Positions 53,270 to 62,260 of a stretch of 64,000 nt of DNA are shown here, piece by piece (position 1 is the first letter of the stretch; each line of letters opens with the position of its first letter). The notes under the pieces were generated by a model. The model was not told where the DNA came from and did not search any database. It saw nothing but the letters and a program-made list of their open reading frames with translations. This stretch comes from Bacteroidaceae bacterium HV4-6-C5C (lineage in GTDB: Bacteria; Bacteroidota; Bacteroidia; Bacteroidales; Bacteroidaceae), in the NCBI GenBank assembly GCA_007896885.1, contig VOIU01000001.1, forward strand, positions 1-64,000, in the 5' to 3' direction. The translations under genes and the position numbers were made by a program.

Positions 53270-53917
53270 ATGGAAAATGACTTATTAATTGAAAAGATAC
53301 AACCTAACGAATTTGATCAGGTTACTACCATCTTAACTGACGCATTCATCTCAAATCCGGCATATTCCATCATTTTTAAAAATAAAGATCAACTAAAGGA
53401 AGGTTTGCTGTGGCTGTTCAAAAGCAATCTTTTCATTCTTAACCGGCACGAAACTCTCACCTCAGTAATTAAAGAGAAACATTCCGGTAAGATTATAGGA
53501 ACATTCACTATTATACCTCCCCAGGGTATAAAAAAAGAGCTATCCGATTATTTGAAAGTGGGCATTCCTGGTTTTATCATGAGATTTGGCATCGATCCGC
53601 TATTTAGAATGCTCAAATTGGACGAATACTGTAAGGAGCTACTAACTAAGTCGATAGAGTCTAACAAATATTATTACCTTCACATGGTAGTCGTGCAAAA
53701 AGAATGGAGAGGAAAAGGTATCGGTTCGTATGCTATAAAGAGTGCACTCGAAAAACTGGCTTCAACCAATCCTAGCTGCAAACTTCTCGGACTAACTACC
53801 CAATTACCGGAAAACGTAATCTTCTATTCCAAATTGGGCTTTGATAAACTTGACGAAGGGTATGTCTACTTTAAAAAGGATAAATATTATAATTACAATA
53901 TGAAAATCAGACTGTAA
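53270..53917 (+). CDS. GNAT family N-acetyltransferase
   Basis: About 215 residues from ATG 53270. A frame open from 53162 is longer, but a good -7 box TACTTTTG (53221-53228) lies inside it, which favours the later start. The acetyl-CoA loop VVVQKEWRGKGIGSYAIKSA and a late GLTTQLPENVIFYSKLGF, with PENVIFYxKxGF typical of GNATs, are present. The substrate is unknown. Confidence 0.8.
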   Translation: MENDLLIEKIQPNEFDQVTTILTDAFISNPAYSIIFKNKDQLKEGLLWLFKSNLFILNRHETLTSVIKEKHSGKIIGTFTIIPPQGIKKELSDYLKVGIPGFIMRFGIDPLFRMLKLDEYCKELLTKSIESNKYYYLHMVVVQKEWRGKGIGSYAIKSALEKLASTNPSCKLLGLTTQLPENVIFYSKLGFDKLDEGYVYFKKDKYYNYNMKIRL

Positions 53918-53965
53918 ATCACTGGTTGAAAAGGATTCCATGTATTTACCACTTTAAACACAACC

Positions 53966-54646
53966 TTATCTATTTTTCTTTAGAACAGGTAGTAACTTAT
54001 AAAGCATTCTCCTCGTCATTATTCTATGGTTCAAAAAGTTTATAATATAACCTGTTATACAAGCAGCAATGAGTGAACCTTCACGTACGCCTTCAATGCG
54101 TCGAGTGAAAATCAATGAAATCATCACCGCCAGCATAACCAAAGTAACATCAAAACAAACCTTGAATTTACCAAAATCCTTATTACAATGACACGACGCA
54201 TGTTTAACAAATGCCTCAGCACTCATCATTGTTACTTTAGGCTTAATCTCAAATACCACTCCAATAGATTGTACAATACACCCTACAAGTAGTAAAACCA
54301 CAGACATACCGTATCCGGAAGGGTGCAAATTACCCATTATCGCCATATTAAAATCTATGAATGCTGAAAAGACCAAAGAGAATGGCAGCTGAAGAAGGAT
54401 ATCCACTATATCCTTACGGTTCTTCTTTTTTCTAACTAAAAAGAATTGTCCCGCAATCAATAATAGATTAATTATAAAAGTCCAAGTACCCAGTGATAAA
54501 GGGCTGTGGAGACTCAACACATAATTTATGCTGGATATAGGTGTAGTCCCCAGACTTGAACGCACAATCAACACTATACCCATAGCCAACAAGTACAATC
54601 CGGCTATAAAAACTAAATACCTTTTAATAATACTCTTCACTATCAT
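53966..54646 (-). CDS. YczE/DUF6198-like inner-membrane protein
   Basis: 226 residues with five or six membrane helices (YLVFIAGLYLLAMGIVLIV, LGTWTFIINLLLIAGQFF, VVLLLVGCIVQSIGVVF, VTLVMLAVMISLIF). The N-terminal GIVLIVRSSLGTTPISSINYVLS resembles the YczE/YitT-like family signature, with conserved Gly-Thr-Thr-Pro. Its function is unknown; it could be a transporter or a membrane regulator. Convergent with the GNAT gene and divergent from the AraC gene at 54804. Confidence 0.7.
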   Translation of the reverse strand: MIVKSIIKRYLVFIAGLYLLAMGIVLIVRSSLGTTPISSINYVLSLHSPLSLGTWTFIINLLLIAGQFFLVRKKKNRKDIVDILLQLPFSLVFSAFIDFNMAIMGNLHPSGYGMSVVLLLVGCIVQSIGVVFEIKPKVTMMSAEAFVKHASCHCNKDFGKFKVCFDVTLVMLAVMISLIFTRRIEGVREGSLIAACITGYIINFLNHRIMTRRMLYKLLPVLKKNR

Positions 54647-54803
54647 ACAAGCAATACATTTATAATTAAAATCTCATTCCATAACATTAGGAAAAGAGAT
54701 GTAAAGGTCCGTCTTTTTTGTTAGATATATATTAGATAATCAAGCACACTTTTTGCCATTTACGAAACAATTCATATTTTTATAGCAAAATACAAAAGAA
54801 TAA

Positions 54804-55703
54804 ATGGTAAAATTACGTACTTTTGATAATGCACAACTACTCATAGAGCATTCTGAGAAACCTCACTATAAAGACGATGTAGTCTGTTTCAAGAGTGAAT
54901 ATAAAGACAAAATACACCAAGAGAATGAACAATATTTCAATAAAGAATTATATATGATATTGGTTCTTGAAGGCTATTCAAAAATTAGGCTAAACGGAGA
55001 ACTTATTACCATAGGAGCCAACACTTTACTTATTCATGGAGCTAACTATCTAACTGAGCATCTGGATTCAAGCAAGAACATCAAGTTTATCACATTATTC
55101 ATCTCAGAATCTATGCGAACAGATGATTCTTATCTGACACAAATAACATCAATATTATTGGCAACGATGAGACAAAACGGACAATATACAATTGAATTAA
55201 CAGAAGAAGAATCTATGACTATAAGGAGAGAGTTGGAATCATTGATGTATTTACTAAAATCAGAACATCATTTCCTTTTCCGAAGAATACAAGCTTCATG
55301 CAATGGCTTATTCTTGGATATAGCAGATTTTCTTTCCCGAAAGACGATCATAAAAAAGCATATAGGCCATAAAGATCATGTGCTACAAAAATTCCATGCG
55401 CTTGTCACCCGTCATTTCAGAGAAGAGCATTTTATAAACTTTTATGCGAACAAATTAGCTATAAGTAACCAATATTTATCGCGTATAGTACGCGCCGGAA
55501 CTGGAAAAAGTGTGAATGACATCATCAGTAATTTATTGATTATAGAGGCCCGGACATTACTGAGCTCAAGAAGCCTTACAGTTAATGGAATTTCGGCCCG
55601 CTTATGTTTCAATGACACCGCCGGCTTTTGCAAATTCTTTAAAAGAAAAACGAAACAGACTCCATTAAATTATCGAAAAGGATTACTGATACCATCAGAT
55701 TAA
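54804..55703 (+). CDS. AraC family transcriptional regulator
   Basis: 299 residues. The C-terminal AraC domain has INFYANKLAISNQYLSRIVR and VNGISARLCFNDTAGFCKFFKRK; the second helix-turn-helix departs from the usual YxxGFxxxSxFxRxF pattern in having LCFNDTAGF. The N-terminal half has a cupin-like LVLEGYSKIRLNGELITIG. Divergent from the YczE-like gene; either that gene or the downstream aldehyde dehydrogenase could be a target. Confidence 0.85.
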   Translation: MVKLRTFDNAQLLIEHSEKPHYKDDVVCFKSEYKDKIHQENEQYFNKELYMILVLEGYSKIRLNGELITIGANTLLIHGANYLTEHLDSSKNIKFITLFISESMRTDDSYLTQITSILLATMRQNGQYTIELTEEESMTIRRELESLMYLLKSEHHFLFRRIQASCNGLFLDIADFLSRKTIIKKHIGHKDHVLQKFHALVTRHFREEHFINFYANKLAISNQYLSRIVRAGTGKSVNDIISNLLIIEARTLLSSRSLTVNGISARLCFNDTAGFCKFFKRKTKQTPLNYRKGLLIPSD

Positions 55704-55846
55704 AAGCAATTAAGGGAAATAGAATTATATAAGTCCGAAATTCTAATTTTAAACTGTATATTTTTAGGGAGAGACTAGGATAATAAAAAAATAAAGCAAC
55801 CAGCCATATATAGCTAGTTGCTCACATATCATTCAGAACCAAATTT

Positions 55847-57250
55847 TTAATATAGATTATCCGGTTCAGTAACTCGAATTAGTTTTGCATTGACAAACTC
55901 ATATATTGCAGCTGGAGATTGCTCACGTCCATAGCCAGATCTCTTTGTACCACCAAAAGGCAATTCGGGAGCAATACCTGTCACATGATTAATATAAACC
56001 ATACCCGTATTAATCTTTCGTGCCACCGCCTTTGCTTTCTCAATATCTTTGCCTAAGACTGTCCCTCCCAGTCCAAAATCTGTAGCATTAGCCAGCTTTA
56101 TTGCATCTTCAACTGTCTTATATGAATACAGTACAAATACCGGACCAAAAATCTCCTCATAAAAAGCATCCATATCTGGAGTAACTCCTGTTATAAGAGT
56201 AGGCTCTAAAAAAGCACCGGGTCGATCTAGCCTCTTACCGCCTAATTCTATTTTCGCACCTTGTTGAGCGGCTTTCTGAATCTGCTTTTCAACATCTTGA
56301 GCAGCTTTTTCACTACTAAGAGGAGCTACATCCGTATCTGCATCAAGCGGATTACCGACTTTGAGTTTTCCGAATATGACTTTTACTTTATTCAAGAATT
56401 CTGTTTTTTTAGATTCAGGAACTATAATTCGCTTAGGAGATACACATACTTGTCCGGCATTCCACATACGTCCATACACCGCTGTCTCAGCAGCTTTATC
56501 TAAATCAGCATCTTCAAGTACGATAAAAGGATCACTTCCCCCTAACTCAAGAGTTGATTTCTTCACATTAGCTCCTGCAGCAGCGGCGATACTTGCCCCT
56601 GCAGCCTCACTACCAGTAAGTGATACAGCCTTTATTCTTGGATCTGAAACCAGCTTTCCGACAGCATTTCCCGGAACAAATAGATTATTGTAAACACCAT
56701 CAGGCAAACCCGCTTCTTTAAAGATATCTTCCATTATTTGCGCACACTGAGGCACATTAGATGCATGTTTTAGAACCATTGTGTTACCTGCCATCAAGTT
56801 AGAAGCTGCTGATCTCGTAATCTGATAATATGGAAAATTCCAAGGCTGAATGCTTAAGAGCACACCAATAGGCTCATAGCATATAAAAGCTTCACCTTTT
56901 TCCGTTTCCAAAGAATGATCTGCAAGAAACTTTTCTGCATTTTTTGCAAAATAATCAAAAATATTGGCGCTTAGTTCCACTTCATAGATACTTTCCCGTA
57001 ATAGCTTTCCCATTTCTATCGTGGCTAATTTCCCCAAAGCTTCTTTACGCTCGCGCATTATAGAAGCCACCTTATGGATAATTTTAGCACGCTCAGGAAA
57101 ACTTACATTTTTCCATGTATTAAAAGCTTTTGCAGCTTTGTCAATTACAATATCGACTTCTTCATCAGTCATTACTTCAAATTCTTTCTCCACTTTATTA
57201 GTAAAGGGGTTGACCGTCTTTATTGACGATTTTTTATTATTAGTCTCCAT
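55847..57250 (-). CDS. NAD(P)-dependent succinate-semialdehyde dehydrogenase
   Basis: 467 residues of the aldehyde dehydrogenase superfamily, with the GabD-type layout. The oxyanion Asn is in IQPWNFPYYQ, NAD binding in SLTGSEAAGASIA, the catalytic base Glu in LELGGSDPFIVL and the nucleophile Cys in NAGQVCVSPKR. The C-terminal ELPFGGTKRSGYGREQ is typical of NAD-dependent succinate-semialdehyde dehydrogenases in Bacteroides. It oxidises succinic semialdehyde to succinate. It follows the FMN reductase gene by 60 bases, possibly in one transcript. Confidence 0.88.
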   Translation of the reverse strand: METNNKKSSIKTVNPFTNKVEKEFEVMTDEEVDIVIDKAAKAFNTWKNVSFPERAKIIHKVASIMRERKEALGKLATIEMGKLLRESIYEVELSANIFDYFAKNAEKFLADHSLETEKGEAFICYEPIGVLLSIQPWNFPYYQITRSAASNLMAGNTMVLKHASNVPQCAQIMEDIFKEAGLPDGVYNNLFVPGNAVGKLVSDPRIKAVSLTGSEAAGASIAAAAGANVKKSTLELGGSDPFIVLEDADLDKAAETAVYGRMWNAGQVCVSPKRIIVPESKKTEFLNKVKVIFGKLKVGNPLDADTDVAPLSSEKAAQDVEKQIQKAAQQGAKIELGGKRLDRPGAFLEPTLITGVTPDMDAFYEEIFGPVFVLYSYKTVEDAIKLANATDFGLGGTVLGKDIEKAKAVARKINTGMVYINHVTGIAPELPFGGTKRSGYGREQSPAAIYEFVNAKLIRVTEPDNLY

Positions 57251-57310
57251 CTTTTTTTATTTTTTAGAACTATATATTAATCAATGCTTTAATCTAAATA
57301 TTTTAGTGCA

Positions 57311-57865
57311 CTAAAATCTATCAACCCATTCTTTAAAGGATATAAGGAAATTCCTTATATATTCTTCAAGCTTAGGGTCATGTATTTCACTGTCTTCTCC
57401 GACACTGTTTGCAATGTGAGCTAAATATGCCTCAGGCTGCTGCAAAGTCAATACGTTTAAAAAGACCAATGATTGACGCAAATGATGATTGGCTCCAAAA
57501 GCACCAATATTTCCAGGAGATGCACTAATGATGGCACCAGGCTTACCCGACCAGACATTATGCCCATACGGACGCGAACCCACATCCAAGGCATTTTTTA
57601 ACACGGCAGGCACTGATCGGTTATATTCGGGAGTAATAAAAAGTACTCCATCCAATCGATCCACCGACTTTCTAAATCTCTCATAGCTATCAGGTGCTGG
57701 GCCGATATCGTCAAAATCCTGATTGTATAGAGGCAATTCACCTATATCAATAATCTCATAGCAAAAAACATCGGATGATTGTCCTACAATGTATCTAGCA
57801 ATACTTTTCGTATAAGAAGCCTTTCGAAGACTCCCTACAAATATTCCAATAGTTTTCATTTTCAT
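57311..57865 (-). CDS. NADPH-dependent FMN reductase
   Basis: 184 residues of the flavodoxin-like fold. The FMN-phosphate loop GSLRKASYTKSIARYI, FITPEYNRSVPAVLKNALD and GKPGAIISASPGNIGA are family hallmarks of the azoreductase/YieF group. It reduces quinones or flavins with NAD(P)H, probably for oxidative-stress defence. An ATG six bases farther in (57859) could equally be the start. Divergent from tcdA, upstream of the aldehyde dehydrogenase. Confidence 0.87.
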   Translation of the reverse strand: MKMKTIGIFVGSLRKASYTKSIARYIVGQSSDVFCYEIIDIGELPLYNQDFDDIGPAPDSYERFRKSVDRLDGVLFITPEYNRSVPAVLKNALDVGSRPYGHNVWSGKPGAIISASPGNIGAFGANHHLRQSLVFLNVLTLQQPEAYLAHIANSVGEDSEIHDPKLEEYIRNFLISFKEWVDRF

Positions 57866-57957
57866 CTATTCTTTATTTTCATTCATAATGTTTAAATGAC
57901 TCTTTATGTTTATCTTTTTTAGATTGTTTATCCTTTCAATATTTCACCCAAATGACT

Positions 57958-57965
57958 TAACTTTG
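57958..57965 (+). promoter_or_regulatory. candidate -7 box (TAACTTTG) of tcdA
   Basis: Matches TAnnTTTG, 19 bases before the tcdA ATG. The -33 position has TTTC at 57934-57937, a weak match. Confidence 0.45.
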
Positions 57966-57984
57966 CAGGCTCAAAATTAGTGTT

Positions 57985-58812
57985 ATGGGAATAGAAAGAG
58001 GTATTTTTAAGCGTACGGAACTTTTGCTAGGTAGAAACGTGATGGATGTGATTGCCGAACAACGCGTCATTATATTCGGTGTGGGAGGCGTAGGCAGTTG
58101 GTGTGCTGAGAGTTTAGTCCGTTCGGGCATTAAATATCTGACCTTAGTGGACTCGGACCGAATCTGTGTGACAAACATTAACCGTCAACTTATGGCTACC
58201 TTTAAAACAGTAGGACAGGTTAAAGTGGATGCCCTAAAAAACAGATTGCTCGAAATTAATCCAAAGGCGGAAATCACTACCTGCCAACAGATTTATAGTG
58301 CCGAGACTGCCGACTCATTCCAAATTGAGACTTATGATTATATCATTGATGCAATAGACAGTCTGGAGAATAAAGCCCATTTAATCCGTAAGGCTTGCGA
58401 AACCGACGCTACATTCTTTTCTTCAATGGGTGCCGCATTAAAGATGGATCCATTAAAAGTGGATGTTGCGGAGTTCTGGAAAGTCAAAGGTTGTCCGCTT
58501 GCTGCTGCTCTGCGCCGAAAATTTAAAAAGGCACACGAATTCCCTGCTAAAAAATTCAAGTGTGTGTATAGCGAAGAGCTACTAAAGAATAACGGCTTTA
58601 ATTCTTCTTGTGGAACGGAATCTTGTCTATGTCCCAAAGCCGATAAAGGTCCCGGAGACCCCAATCTTATTAACCATGAATGGTGCAGTTCCAAAGCACA
58701 AATCAATGGCACATTGGCCCATACTACCGCCATCTTCGGATTCACTATTGCCGGACTTGTTATGCAAGATGTTTGTAAAAAAGCCCAACAAACAGGAACA
58801 GAAGCTATTTAA
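57985..58812 (+). CDS. tcdA: tRNA threonylcarbamoyladenosine dehydratase
   Basis: 275 residues of the ThiF/E1-like family. The ATP-binding loop VIIFGVGGVGSWCAESLVRS, the VDSDRICVTNINRQL motif and DYIIDAIDSLENKAHLI are all present. It converts t6A37 in tRNA to cyclic ct6A. It carries a Cys-rich stretch near the C-terminus (SSCGTESCLCPKADKG), slightly different from E. coli TcdA, possibly metal-binding or an insertion. Monocistronic, with its own promoter. Confidence 0.92.
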   Translation: MGIERGIFKRTELLLGRNVMDVIAEQRVIIFGVGGVGSWCAESLVRSGIKYLTLVDSDRICVTNINRQLMATFKTVGQVKVDALKNRLLEINPKAEITTCQQIYSAETADSFQIETYDYIIDAIDSLENKAHLIRKACETDATFFSSMGAALKMDPLKVDVAEFWKVKGCPLAAALRRKFKKAHEFPAKKFKCVYSEELLKNNGFNSSCGTESCLCPKADKGPGDPNLINHEWCSSKAQINGTLAHTTAIFGFTIAGLVMQDVCKKAQQTGTEAI

Positions 58813-59047
58813 AAGACAAAACATCGCCTCAATTTCATCAAAAGTATAATCAAAAAGAATATACTTTTTGCATGAGAACAAACGAGCATCTGATACATAC
58901 ATTCAAAACAGATAAGAATAAAGAGGGTGCGTCAAAACGTCTAAAAGCTGAACTACCCTGTCTGAAACCATTTATAGTCGGGATAAAAACTCTAAATGAA
59001 GTTTTAACTCATCCTCTTATATTACTTATTGCTTATTCGAATAATAA
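58813..59047. other. convergent intergenic region tcdA/quinone reductase
   Basis: 235 bases between convergent genes. I see no gene, tRNA or strong hairpin. Frames that cross it look like chance. Confidence 0.4.
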
Positions 59048-59896
59048 CTATTCCAATGCTTTTTTCACGACTTCAGCTAAGGGTGTTGTTGAATGCCCTA
59101 TAAGCTTAGATAGCTGCTTCCCTTCACCAAACAAATCGTTCTTAGAAGCACTGACATCCCAACCGGCTATAGCTTGCGCCAATCCCTCAGGGAGACCAAA
59201 GCTCTTCAATGCATTTGCATATTCCACTTCCGACAAATTCTTGTAAGGGATATTCTTTCCTGTTTGACGTGAAATCTCGGCAGCTAAGTCTGACAATGTA
59301 TAAGCCTCATCGCCCGCTAACTCGTATATCTTACCTTCCTGTCCTGTACTTGTCAACACCACAGCAGCAGCTTCTGCAAAATCAACACGTGCAGCGGAAG
59401 CAATCTTCCCATCACCAGCTGAGCCAATAAAAGCGCCTCCCGCTACGGCACCGGCAACTGATCCAGTATAATTCTCTGTATACCATCCATTACGCAAAAT
59501 AGTATAGGCTATCCCCGATGCTTTCAATGCTTTTTCTGTAATCAGATGCTCTTCTGCCAAGCTCAACGATGAAGTGTCGGCATGCAACAGACTGGTATAA
59601 ACAATCCACTTTACCCCTGCCTCTTTAGCCGCATTAATGACATTAGCATGTTGCGTAGCACGTTGTCCTATTTCATTTCCTGAAATCAGCAACAGATGAT
59701 CTACACCTTTTAATGCTTGTGACAAACTCTCCGGTTTAGCATAATCAAATTGGCGTGCTTCTATTTGCAAATCAGCCGCTTTAGACGGAGTCCGAACCAA
59801 AGCTATGAGATTCTCAGAAAGAACACCTTTCTCTTTTAATTTCTCTACCACTAGACGACCTAACTGTCCGGTCGCACCTGTAATTCCTGTTTTCAT
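59048..59896 (-). CDS. NAD(P)H:quinone oxidoreductase-like NmrA/SDR protein (QorB type)
   Basis: 282 residues of the atypical SDR/NmrA group. The N-terminal nucleotide-binding GITGATGQLGRLVVEKL, GVDHLLLISGNEIG, WIVYTSLLHADTS and ILRNGWYTENY match QorB/YtfG proteins, which reduce quinones with NADPH. An operator-like ATGTAA-N9-TTACAT lies upstream and is shared with the Rrf2 gene, so it is probably Rrf2-controlled and induced by quinones or thiol stress. Confidence 0.85.
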   Translation of the reverse strand: MKTGITGATGQLGRLVVEKLKEKGVLSENLIALVRTPSKAADLQIEARQFDYAKPESLSQALKGVDHLLLISGNEIGQRATQHANVINAAKEAGVKWIVYTSLLHADTSSLSLAEEHLITEKALKASGIAYTILRNGWYTENYTGSVAGAVAGGAFIGSAGDGKIASAARVDFAEAAAVVLTSTGQEGKIYELAGDEAYTLSDLAAEISRQTGKNIPYKNLSEVEYANALKSFGLPEGLAQAIAGWDVSASKNDLFGEGKQLSKLIGHSTTPLAEVVKKALE

Positions 59897-59983
59897 AATT
59901 TTCCGTTTTTAATTAATTATTATATTAACTTTTATCCTATTTCCCCAGTTTTATTAATAATCTTATTCTTATCCAAATCCTAT

Positions 59984-60004
59984 ATGTAATAAAGTACATT
60001 ACAT
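59984..60004. promoter_or_regulatory. Rrf2 operator candidate upstream of the quinone reductase
   Basis: ATGTAA-TAAAGTACA-TTACAT, a perfect 6-bp inverted repeat with a 9-base spacer, between the rrf2 stop and the QorB-like start. The same architecture recurs at 60461-60481 before rrf2. Confidence 0.65.
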
Positions 60005-60022
60005 TTATATTCAAAAAAATAA

Positions 60023-60430
60023 TTAAAACTGTACCACAAAGCTATCTAAGGTTCTATTCTTAAGAAAGCCGTTCACCAATGTATCAGTTTCAATGAAGAG
60101 CTCTTCCAACTTTTCATTGATTAATCGTCCGACGGGACATTTAGGATTAGTATTCATATTTTTCTTTCCTAAAATCTCCGACTTTCTCACAGCAGTATAG
60201 ATATCAGCTAGAGTAATTTCATTCGCCGGTTTATTCAATTTGGAACCGCCATCTTTACCTTTACGGCTACAAACAAGTCCATGTTCGTGCAAAACGCCCA
60301 ACTCTTTCCTTACAATAACAGGGTTTACAGAGATGCTCCCTGCAATCCATTCGGAACTAATCCATTCTTCAGAATTTTTCGCTAACAGAGTTAAGATATG
60401 TATCGCTGTAGCAAACCTCGCATTATTCAT
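60023..60430 (-). CDS. Rrf2 family transcriptional regulator (YwnA-like)
   Basis: 135 residues. Winged helix with RFATAIHILTLLAKN, SEWIAGSISVNPVIVRKELG and the wing CSRKGKDGGSKLNK, as in Rrf2 proteins. The Cys triad for a [2Fe-2S] cluster is absent; only a Cys in NPKCPVGRLI and one before the wing remain, as in YwnA/YwgB-type members that may sense by thiol chemistry. Its targets probably include itself and the adjacent quinone reductase. Confidence 0.88.
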   Translation of the reverse strand: MNNARFATAIHILTLLAKNSEEWISSEWIAGSISVNPVIVRKELGVLHEHGLVCSRKGKDGGSKLNKPANEITLADIYTAVRKSEILGKKNMNTNPKCPVGRLINEKLEELFIETDTLVNGFLKNRTLDSFVVQF

Positions 60431-60460
60431 AATCGATAATAAAATATATATGCTTTATAA

Positions 60461-60481
60461 ATGTAACAAACACTATTACAT
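60461..60481. promoter_or_regulatory. Rrf2 operator candidate upstream of rrf2
   Basis: ATGTAA-CAAACACTA-TTACAT. The arms and spacing are the same as at 59984-60004, while the spacer differs, which is what selection on the arms would leave. It lies 31 bases before the rrf2 ATG. Confidence 0.65.
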
Positions 60482-60617
60482 TTTGTTCATTGCAATCTAA
60501 GTTTTATGATACACCATGCGGATAGCATAAAACTTAGATTAGAAAGTGAAAGCCTTTTAAGCAAGAACAGAAAAAGGATCCCATAAAATATAGCAAAGAG
60601 AACCAATTGGTTGTATA

Positions 60618-61910
60618 CTACTTATGCGATTTCTTCCGGAATACAAGATGCTCCATAACGAGCACAGTGATAACTCCCATCACAAAACCATTTGCCAATA
60701 ACGGGCGAAGTACAGGCGGTATGGAAGTCACTACAGTTGAAGGCATGAATGATATAACAATAGCCACCATAAGGGGAAAGGAAACAATCATGCAACTGTC
60801 AAAATCGGGTAATGCTTCACGCTGTACAATAAGTTGAAAAGCAGAGGATATCTGGGTACTCATGAGATAAAGTAAGATAATTCCCATCACTGGTCGCGGG
60901 ATAGCAGCAAACATCGACACAACACCGGGAAAGAATGCACACAAGACAAGCAAACCGGCAGCAGGTAAAAGAGTGTATCGCGATGCACATCCCGTGCTCA
61001 TTATCACACCCGGACTCATTGAGTAGTCAACAGGTCCAACTACTCCCATACCGCCAGAGAGTATATTCATCAATCCCGTAATGCGAAGTCCCATTTTAGT
61101 ACGCCGATCTAGATGATCGACATTTATGGCGGTTCCTACCGACTGGACGGAGCCTAGCTCATTAATGAATAAAGCGATATAGCAGAATAGAAAAGATAAA
61201 AGAATTCCAGGATTAAAAGATAGTCCAGACAATAAAAAGCCACTGTCAGTAACTCCATCACTGTTTGCCATTGCTATTCCCTGCACCCCGAAAATCAACA
61301 CATAGCAGACTGTTCCAATAATCAATCCCCAAAGCACAATACTCGATTTCCATACACCTCTTAGGAACTTATTCCCAAGCAACATAATAAATACAATGCC
61401 CAAAGAAAGACAAAGTACTAGAAATGGTTGTGGCTGTCCAGTAAACAACAAACCAAGTATTGTCGGAGTGAGCGTAAATGCAATCAATGCCAGAATCACG
61501 ACAACAATGCGCGAAGTAAACACTTCTTTTAAAAAGTTCATCCAAGGGCTATATGAGATAAGAAACAGTAAGGCACCCCCACAAATCACTGCAGTATATA
61601 TATCCGATAGTTGCGACGTTTGTGAGGTGATGATGCCAATAAGCAAAACTGATGCAGGGCCTATCACGACAGGCATCTTATGTCCGAATAATACCTGAAC
61701 GAAAAGCCCCACTCCCATTATTCCAAAGAGCTTTTGAGTATAAGACGTTCGTTCAGCCAAGTCATGAAACTGAAGACTGCCAATAACCGAACTAATGACA
61801 ATAATGATTGGCACAGTAACCAAAAACCATTGCAGGCCATACATTAACATGGGCCATGTGCCCGGTCTATCATCATTCTTATATCTTAATGTTGTAGGTT
61901 GGAATTTCAT
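60618..61910 (-). CDS. NCS2 family nucleobase permease (xanthine/uracil type)
   Basis: 430 residues with about 12-14 membrane helices. NCS2 features: GHKMPVVIGPASVLLIGI near TM3, the conserved acid in ALFINELGSVQSVG, and GMGVVGPVDYSMSPGVIMSTGCASRY, which corresponds to the NCS2 substrate-binding block. It imports a purine or pyrimidine base with protons; which one is not clear from sequence. The C-terminal VLVMEHLVFRKKS is short. No purine-metabolism genes lie next to it. Confidence 0.87.
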   Translation of the reverse strand: MKFQPTTLRYKNDDRPGTWPMLMYGLQWFLVTVPIIIVISSVIGSLQFHDLAERTSYTQKLFGIMGVGLFVQVLFGHKMPVVIGPASVLLIGIITSQTSQLSDIYTAVICGGALLFLISYSPWMNFLKEVFTSRIVVVILALIAFTLTPTILGLLFTGQPQPFLVLCLSLGIVFIMLLGNKFLRGVWKSSIVLWGLIIGTVCYVLIFGVQGIAMANSDGVTDSGFLLSGLSFNPGILLSFLFCYIALFINELGSVQSVGTAINVDHLDRRTKMGLRITGLMNILSGGMGVVGPVDYSMSPGVIMSTGCASRYTLLPAAGLLVLCAFFPGVVSMFAAIPRPVMGIILLYLMSTQISSAFQLIVQREALPDFDSCMIVSFPLMVAIVISFMPSTVVTSIPPVLRPLLANGFVMGVITVLVMEHLVFRKKSHK

Positions 61911-62260
61911 AAAACCGATATTATATTATTGATTAAAGAGACGATTCACTACACTCATACTCGCTTAGACTATAATGAGGGCAATCGTTGATTGACTCCA
62001 TTTTCTTTATTCTCCTTTAGCGAAAGGTATATAGTATTTTTATCAAAACATTTATTTAGGGTAAATGTAGCAATTATTTATAGAACTGCAATGAAAAGAG
62101 AATATCATATCACAACACAATACTAGCTAAAGCAGCTCATTATTAAATATTAAATTCAATAAGATAAAACATTTCAAGATTGTATTTTGTGAAAAAGTAA
62201 TTACCTTTACTTATATTTAAGCAATAAACAATAATATATCAAATAGTTAAATCAACAATC
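61911..62260. other. intergenic region between NCS2 permease and kelch gene
   Basis: 350 bases, very AT-rich, no gene. It contains a candidate promoter for the kelch gene at 62180-62209. I see no riboswitch or strong hairpin before the permease. Confidence 0.5.
62180..62209 (+). promoter_or_regulatory. candidate promoter of the kelch protein gene
   Basis: TTG (62180-62182), 19-base spacer, TACCTTTA (62202-62209), one base off TAnnTTTG, 51 bases before the ATG. Confidence 0.4.

Noticed and set aside
58872-59246. 124-codon plus-strand frame overlapping the quinone reductase
   Set aside because: It lies largely antisense to the quinone-reductase gene and has the look of a shadow frame.
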